From positions 9,689,501 to 9,753,500 of the forward strand of contig NC_092576.1 in assembly GCF_037975245.1 (NCBI RefSeq): a DNA stretch of 64,000 bases, given 5' to 3'. How positions within the stretch are numbered: position 1 is the stretch's first letter; every line of letters starts with the position of its first letter. Positions 58,123 to 64,000 of this stretch are shown in pieces. The position numbers and the translations under genes are program-made. The notes beneath the pieces are model-generated. The model made no database searches and was not told the origin of the DNA. It worked only from the letters and a program-made list of their open reading frames with translations. Source of the stretch: Apostichopus japonicus. Its lineage: Eukaryota; Echinodermata; Holothuroidea; Aspidochirotida; Stichopodidae.

Positions 58123-59738
58123 CAAACCTATTGAAAAAGATTATTGAAACCTTGACCAAAATAGCACATATTAAAAACCCGATGTTTACTATATGAAGTG
58201 TTCAACATTCATGTACATTTAAATCTCAGCTAACTCAAGGCTAATTAACATTCCTATACCTTAAAGGGGACTGGGGGTGGTCACTGGAAGGAAGCAAGGT
58301 GAGCAAAGATTTTGTTGTATGCAATTGAGGGAATCTATTATTTATTTATTTTGGCCACCCTAGTATACTGCCAAGAAGTTTAGCTATCACTGTGCAATGA
58401 ATTTGTCAGTCAATGTTCTATGAAATTCTGCACACAAAGTGCATAGGAAAAGAAGAAATACATATTAGCCTACCACATGTATAGTTTAATTTGAGCAGAC
58501 TTAAGGTATAGTTATAGTAAACTACATGTCTAAAAATTACTCTATTATTACATATTATAATGTGTATAACACGAACAGTGGTCAAAATGCTAGGCCTATA
58601 GACAACTATATCACCGGCATTTGATTATAACATTAGCTAATAGGCGACTATATTATGGCAATCATGTCTGCATGAATGTTCAGAAATCAATAATTAAAGT
58701 TCTGCTACTGTGCTTATCATTGCTACCATTTAGGTAAGCTAGGAATAAATTACAGTTTCCAGGCTGGGAAAACCACATTTCATATATTTAACTTGAAAAA
58801 CTTATTCCAAATTTACTGCTAGCCATACAACAAAACGTCATGTACAATGAATACCATTGCTTAGGATTTTTCGTGAAACTAGCGTCATCCACAAACATCT
58901 ATATATTGCCAAGCTAATAATCCTATAACTGCTAGATCGCTGGCAACCGCTGAGCCTTAAGAAACATAAAAAAAAAACTGTTTAGTATGAATAAATAGCT
59001 CACTTTGTAACAATATGACCCCAACAGAGTACATCTCGGCAATTCAATCAGGCCTAAAAGTCAAAATTTTGACCTAATTACTAATTTCTCACCGCAGAAA
59101 TCACTACAGCGTGAAATCAAAGAACGTCTCCCCCCTGATATATCAATTGCCACACTGTACTAAGCATTTAAGCCATTAACCCGTGCTGTTTCTCAGCCAA
59201 ATTCACACGCAAAAATCACAAGTTTCCCGACAATACATAACGTCAAAGAAAATCCACGCATTTCATTGGCTAATATAGCTCCCATATACTAACAGTGCTG
59301 CATTTAGAAAACAAAAGTCGCTGCCGGCTTGATATATTTGGCGGGTGTAGCCTATATTGAGAACCTTCACATGCCATAGTCATATGGTCATAGTATATTT
59401 GATCGGTGAAGCTACAAATATTAATAATACAACAACATTCTAAAAAGAAACCAAAGAACTGTTTATGACTTTGCCTTACAGTTCCAAGTTCCAACAATTT
59501 GTTAAATGCTTGTTTCAGCGTTGTTAAATTAATTTACATTGTTAGAAACATAGCCCTTCTGAAAACATAATATTATCTGGCACTCTTCATAAAGTACCTC
59601 AATACCCCCCCCCCCCCCCCCGCCATTTCATTTGTTGTTAAAAGTGATACAGTTCTGATGGTTACGGTACCGCATACAAGCATATTCAGAAGGAAAGCGC
59701 GAATGCGGTAATATTTCTCCTTGCAATAGTAGTTAATA

Positions 59739-59766
59739 CCAGGGAGTTGTTATGGAACTCCCTGTT
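59739..59766. other. small perfect stem-loop
   Basis: CAGGGAGTT and AACTCCCTG pair across a seven-base loop. Its function is unknown and it may be chance. Confidence 0.4.
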
Positions 59767-61298
59767 AATACAATCATGGTCTATGTAGGCATCCGTACTA
59801 AACTTAGCGCGTTCCGCCACTCTCGATTGGAGAAGAACATAATAGTAAGCATTTCACCCTTGACCTTACAGCGATTTTAATTTAGTTCATATTTCTGACA
59901 GACTCGTCGTCACACAGCGAGAATTTTTAACTGACCTGGTATTATTAACGCATCCACATATTCACACAGTGATATTATGCTGGTATATATATTTTCAGTC
60001 CTTGACAGGGAGTGGGGCTTGCCACGCTTGTAGGATATATAGATATATATGTGTTTGTATTATGAGCTCTGCATCGGCTGCTACTGTGTACAGCGATTGA
60101 ATACAATTCGCTTTTCCAAATGCAGGTATTACAGACGTTTTTCTTGATATCATATTCGTTTGCTAATACCATATACAGTGTGGTGCGTGGACTGTGATCT
60201 GAAGTTCCAGTGTCATATTTAAATGTGTACAAACGTGAACCGGAATTTGCAGTCGCCCTTCGGTACTTTAAAAGTCGCCTGTGGAGAAATCCCAAGGTAC
60301 CACTCGCCTCCGGACTGTTCGAATTTAAAAAAAAAAAATAAAAAAATTGACAGTTAAAAAAAGTTGGAACTGACGAAGTTTCGAAGAGTTACGGGCGCGT
60401 TTGGTTGGCATTTCGCTCCAAGTGAAGTAAGTAATTAAAATGATTTATTTCTATATGTATTTAAATGATTATAAGTCAATCAATATGGTTTGTGATCAAT
60501 TAAAATATAACAATAAATGACTTAAAGGGAAGGTGTAACTGTAAATGTATCACAATAAATATATCACAAATAAATTAAATCTGTAACTAGTTCTTAACGT
60601 ATAAGGTCATACTAATAACTACTTGTGAATGTTTGTGTGTGAGGGTTGATGAATAGAAGGGAAATGGGGGTGGGGTTGGGTGGGGGGGGGGGTAGGGCAG
60701 ACCCCACACCCTGGTGTGCTTCGAATAGACTAATTCAGTCTGCCGGTAAGAAACCATTGTGTCTGCCTAGTACTGTATTGAGCTTTGTAATATCTTCTAA
60801 GTCACGTTCCACACGAGGATCCGTGGGGATGGGGTTGGGGTGGAGTGGGGGGTGGGATATATGTTTGACACCCAACCTCATTATCAACCTCTCACAAAAT
60901 TTCAAAAGTAATCACTAGAAGGAAAGGGGGGGGGGCGGTGTCTCGTTGTCGTTGCCATGGAAAAAAAAGAGAGTCATAATTAAGACATCAAGTAGAACAT
61001 TCTAAGGCATATTCAGACAATAAATGAGGTCTAAATTCAACGAGTGGTCTAATCCTTTGCGGCCAGACTGAATGTAAAAATCTTTCGACTGGTCGTTCAG
61101 TACCCCGAATTACGATAGAGGTGGGTGTTGGGGTGGGGGGTGGGGATAATCCCCTCATCCGTTCTTTTGCACACGCCGCTGTAGTGAAAGTCTCATTCCT
61201 CTGTGGGCACGTGTGCAAGAACCTTAATTCCGAGAACAAAGTTTGTTCAACCTGTCGCTACTAACATATCAAAAGTTAATGTTGTACCTAAAGTCATC

Positions 61299-61460
61299 CT
61301 TTAATGCCCATAATGCCCCAAATGCCCATACTGCCCATAATGCCCATACTGCCCATAATGCCCATAATGCCCATACTGCCCATAATGCCCATAACGCCCA
61401 TACTGCCCATAATGCCCATACTGCCCATTATGCCCATAATGCCCATAATGGCCATAAAAG
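61299..61460. repeat. 9-bp tandem repeat (ATGCCCATA / CTGCCCATA)
   Basis: About seventeen units of TGCCCATAA or TGCCCATAC, in which A and C alternate irregularly. The open frame through it gives NAH and TAH triplets and is an artefact. Confidence 0.95.
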
Positions 61461-62589
61461 AGCGCAACTAAACAGGTAAGGAGTCACTCCTTTGGCAAGA
61501 GTGACTTTTTACCCTTCAAAAAGAGCTATCATTGCATCCTCGAAGTGATTGAATTTCCAATCTTCGAAATTAAGACCTGTTGATTAGCAGAGTGTCTCAG
61601 CATTGTTATCACTATTGAATTTTTCTATGATCTTAAATTTGCAACTGGAAGAGTGATTATTCCAAAGGCGTTAGTTGATCGGGCAGGAATTTGTTGAGAT
61701 TAAGCTTTGCTATAGTTTTGTAGAAACTATTATCTCTTCCTTGATAAATATATAAACTATAATTAGAAAATTGTGTCACAATGCAGGTCTCACACAGACA
61801 ATTCCTGTATTTTTAAGTAAGATGCTTAAAAATCTAAACAACATTGACAGTGGATAGGCCTAGAAGTATAGCCTTTACTACCGTGGTAAAGGGGCTGCAC
61901 TCTCAAGCTGTAAGAAATACATCCACTGAAGTTTGATCGACTTTCAGGTTTTCCAAAAGTTTGTTAAATTAGGACACCTTGAATTGATTGTCTAATTCTC
62001 TTCTGTGGTTGATATTGAGTATTCTTTGGGAAGAATTTTATTGCAAAAAATGGTTCGATGTTCTGAGATGATGTTAGCGAATTGATTCGACACTATAGTC
62101 AATTATATGAAATGGGATCGTTCTTGTTTATCGATTCACTTTCACAAGGGGCAATTAAACATTACTATCTTTCTGTAAAGAAACGTGGCTTATCAACTGA
62201 AAGCAAACAGAACAGCGTTTGTAGTATGGGAAACACGGTGAAGATATCTTTATTCAGTTTATGTCTCCATAGCGACCTATTAAAATAAAGAAAACCGTCT
62301 GCACGATTGAACCAGTGAATACCATACAAACAGTTCTATACAAAAACCATTGTCAAAAAAACAAACAAACGCGTAAGCATTGTCTGCCAGATACGATTTT
62401 TGAAACATTTGAGGCCATTTTTGTGTATCTGAGGAAAAGTGAATCTTCTTCAGGGTCAGAATACAGAATCAAATTAGAATGGTAAGAGGTGACTAGTTGT
62501 AAAATTTTCAGTCAATTTTGGGTTGTTCATGCTACGTCAAAATAAAAAAAATGGATATGGTAGAAAAAAATAAAGAAGAAACTGTAGCC

Positions 62590-63285
62590 CTATGTCAACC
62601 CAGAACTGTGACAGTACAAGCTAGTCCACGACAGTGACCCTGTAAGTCAGCCCAGAACTGTGACTGTACAAGCTAGTCCACGACTGTGACACTGTAAATC
62701 AACCCAGAACTGTGACAGTATAAACTATTCCACAACGGTGACACTGTCAGTCAGCCCAGAACTGTGATAGTACAAGCAAGTCCACGACTGTGACACTGTA
62801 AATCAACCCAGATAGCGACAGTATAAGCTAGTACCTGTATGTGACACTGTAAATTAACCCAGAACTGTGACAGTAAAAGCTAGTCCGCGACTGTGACACT
62901 GTAAGTCAACCCAGAACTGTGACAGTATAAACTATTCCACAACGGTGACACTGTCAGTCAGCCCAGAACTGTGATAGTACAAGCAAGTCCACGACTGTGA
63001 CACTGTAAATCAACCCAGATAGCGACAGTATAAGCTAGTACCTGTATGTGACACTGTAAATTAACCCAGAACTGTGACAGTAAAAGCTAGTCCGCGACTG
63101 TGACGCTGTAAGTCAACACGGAACTGTGACAGTATAAGCTAGTCCATGACTGTGACACTGTTAATCAACCCAGAACTGTGACAGTACAAACTATTGCACG
63201 ACTGTGACACTGTAAGTCATTCCAGAACTGTGGTAGTATATATAGGCTAGTTCATGACAGTCACGGTGACACTGTAAGTCAGGGG
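62590..63285. repeat. 52-bp minisatellite with about 207-bp higher-order repeat
   Basis: CCCAGAACTGTGACAGTA recurs at 62599, 62651, 62703 and 62755, giving a 52-bp period and about 13 units. A block of four distinct units starting near 62701 is repeated starting near 62908. Each unit contains GTGACA and TGTCAC-like half-palindromes. Confidence 0.92.
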
Positions 63286-63334
63286 TGCAACCACCTTTTT
63301 GAACTGATGTGGGTCGGGAGGGGGAGGGGGACAT

Positions 63335-63465
63335 GCTAAGATATTATGTCATCCGTTTGAGAAACTTTGCTAAAATGGAGGGTGCTTAGACGTAAAGTGG
63401 TGCTACATTCTTCAACTTTTGGAACAATATTGAAGAATTTCCTTCTGATAAGGTTGTACCGCACA
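63335..63465. repeat. dispersed repeat family A, copy 3
   Basis: TTTGAGAAACTTTGCTAAA, GGGTGCTTAGACGTAAAGTGG, TGCTACATTCTTCAAC, AACAATATTGAAGAA and AAGGTTGTACC in the family order, next to the minisatellite. Confidence 0.7.
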
Positions 63466-64000
63466 TACATGTTTTATATTTATCTAAGACAACTATACAC
63501 TTGAACTCTTGGTAACTATTCCGTCCGCCGTTGGATATGGGGAGCGAACTCCCTTTATTTCATGCTAACCCCCTCCCCCCCTCTCCCAGAAGAAGTATGC
63601 GATGTTGCGCCCTTGCTGTAAGTCTATCCAGGATTGTGCCAGTCACGGTCCACCCTATCCATCAACCCAGGTCTGTCCAGGTCTGTGACACTGGCCCGTT
63701 CAAGCAGGGGGGCTGTTACTTGGTCTAAGTAGCAACTCCCTGGCCAGCTGGTGCATGGCTGTCACCATGCAGTAACTCGGTCTGTTTAAAACTACTTACT
63801 TTCTCCCTTACATAGAAAGGAGAAAAGTGTTATAGTTTTCGTATTGTGGTTCTGGCCTTGCTTGTAATTATTTCTGTGACCCTCATTTATTATTAACTTA
63901 TTTTAGGAAATCATTCATCCATAACTATACTTTGTTTCTTTACCTTGAAATAGTACAGGTTAACATCTTAGGATATATGCTTGAGTATGTCAAATTTTAA

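Noticed and set aside
60240-60430. Possible 5' UTR exon ending at GTGAA|GTAAGT
   Set aside because: A good donor is present, but no acceptor, promoter or downstream coding exon could be linked to it.
61243-61479. 78-codon frame of repeated Asn-Ala-His / Thr-Ala-His
   Set aside because: Produced by a 9-bp tandem repeat.

Overview
This window is invertebrate nuclear DNA with spliced, widely spaced genes. It is AT-rich, full of minisatellites, (TA)n and (AAT)n microsatellites and long G or C runs, and it carries tRNA-derived SINEs and non-autonomous hAT-type DNA elements. The two recognisable genes, JMJD6 and a secreted frizzled-related protein of the sFRP3/4 (FRZB-like) group, are animal genes. 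A marine invertebrate deuterostome, perhaps an echinoderm, fits best, but that is an inference and the species cannot be read from the sequence.

Layout. (1) 729-7527, minus strand: a complete JMJD6 gene in seven coding exons (394 residues) with all iron and 2-oxoglutarate ligands. The last intron begins with an array in which the exon-6 splice donor is repeated about 13 times. (2) 7528-25064: 17.5 kb with no gene I can support. It holds a 1.6-kb hAT-type element (17539-19135) with a perfect 8-bp target duplication and ten internal 138-bp repeats. (3) 25065-35389, plus strand: a complete sFRP3/4-like gene in six coding exons (339 residues): signal peptide, frizzled cysteine-rich domain, acidic linker and netrin-like domain. 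Intron 1 has a candidate 22-nt microexon. Intron 2 has a SINE and a foldback element of about 1.8 kb. (4) 35390-42758: non-coding. (5) 42759-48987, minus strand: a four-exon gene for an unidentified four-pass membrane protein (329 residues). One intron holds twelve 72-bp repeats. (6) 48988-64000: no supportable gene. It holds a compound microsatellite, a 434-bp hAT MITE with a perfect 8-bp target duplication, a near-palindromic hairpin element, and several minisatellites with higher-order structure.

The genes are not an operon and share no obvious pathway. JMJD6 acts on nuclear splicing and chromatin proteins, the sFRP is an extracellular Wnt modulator, and the third gene encodes a membrane protein. 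The most interesting signal is the tandem splice-donor array in JMJD6, because JMJD6 itself modifies splicing factors. Exon joins were built by hand from splice consensus, reading phase and family similarity. No transcript data were available.
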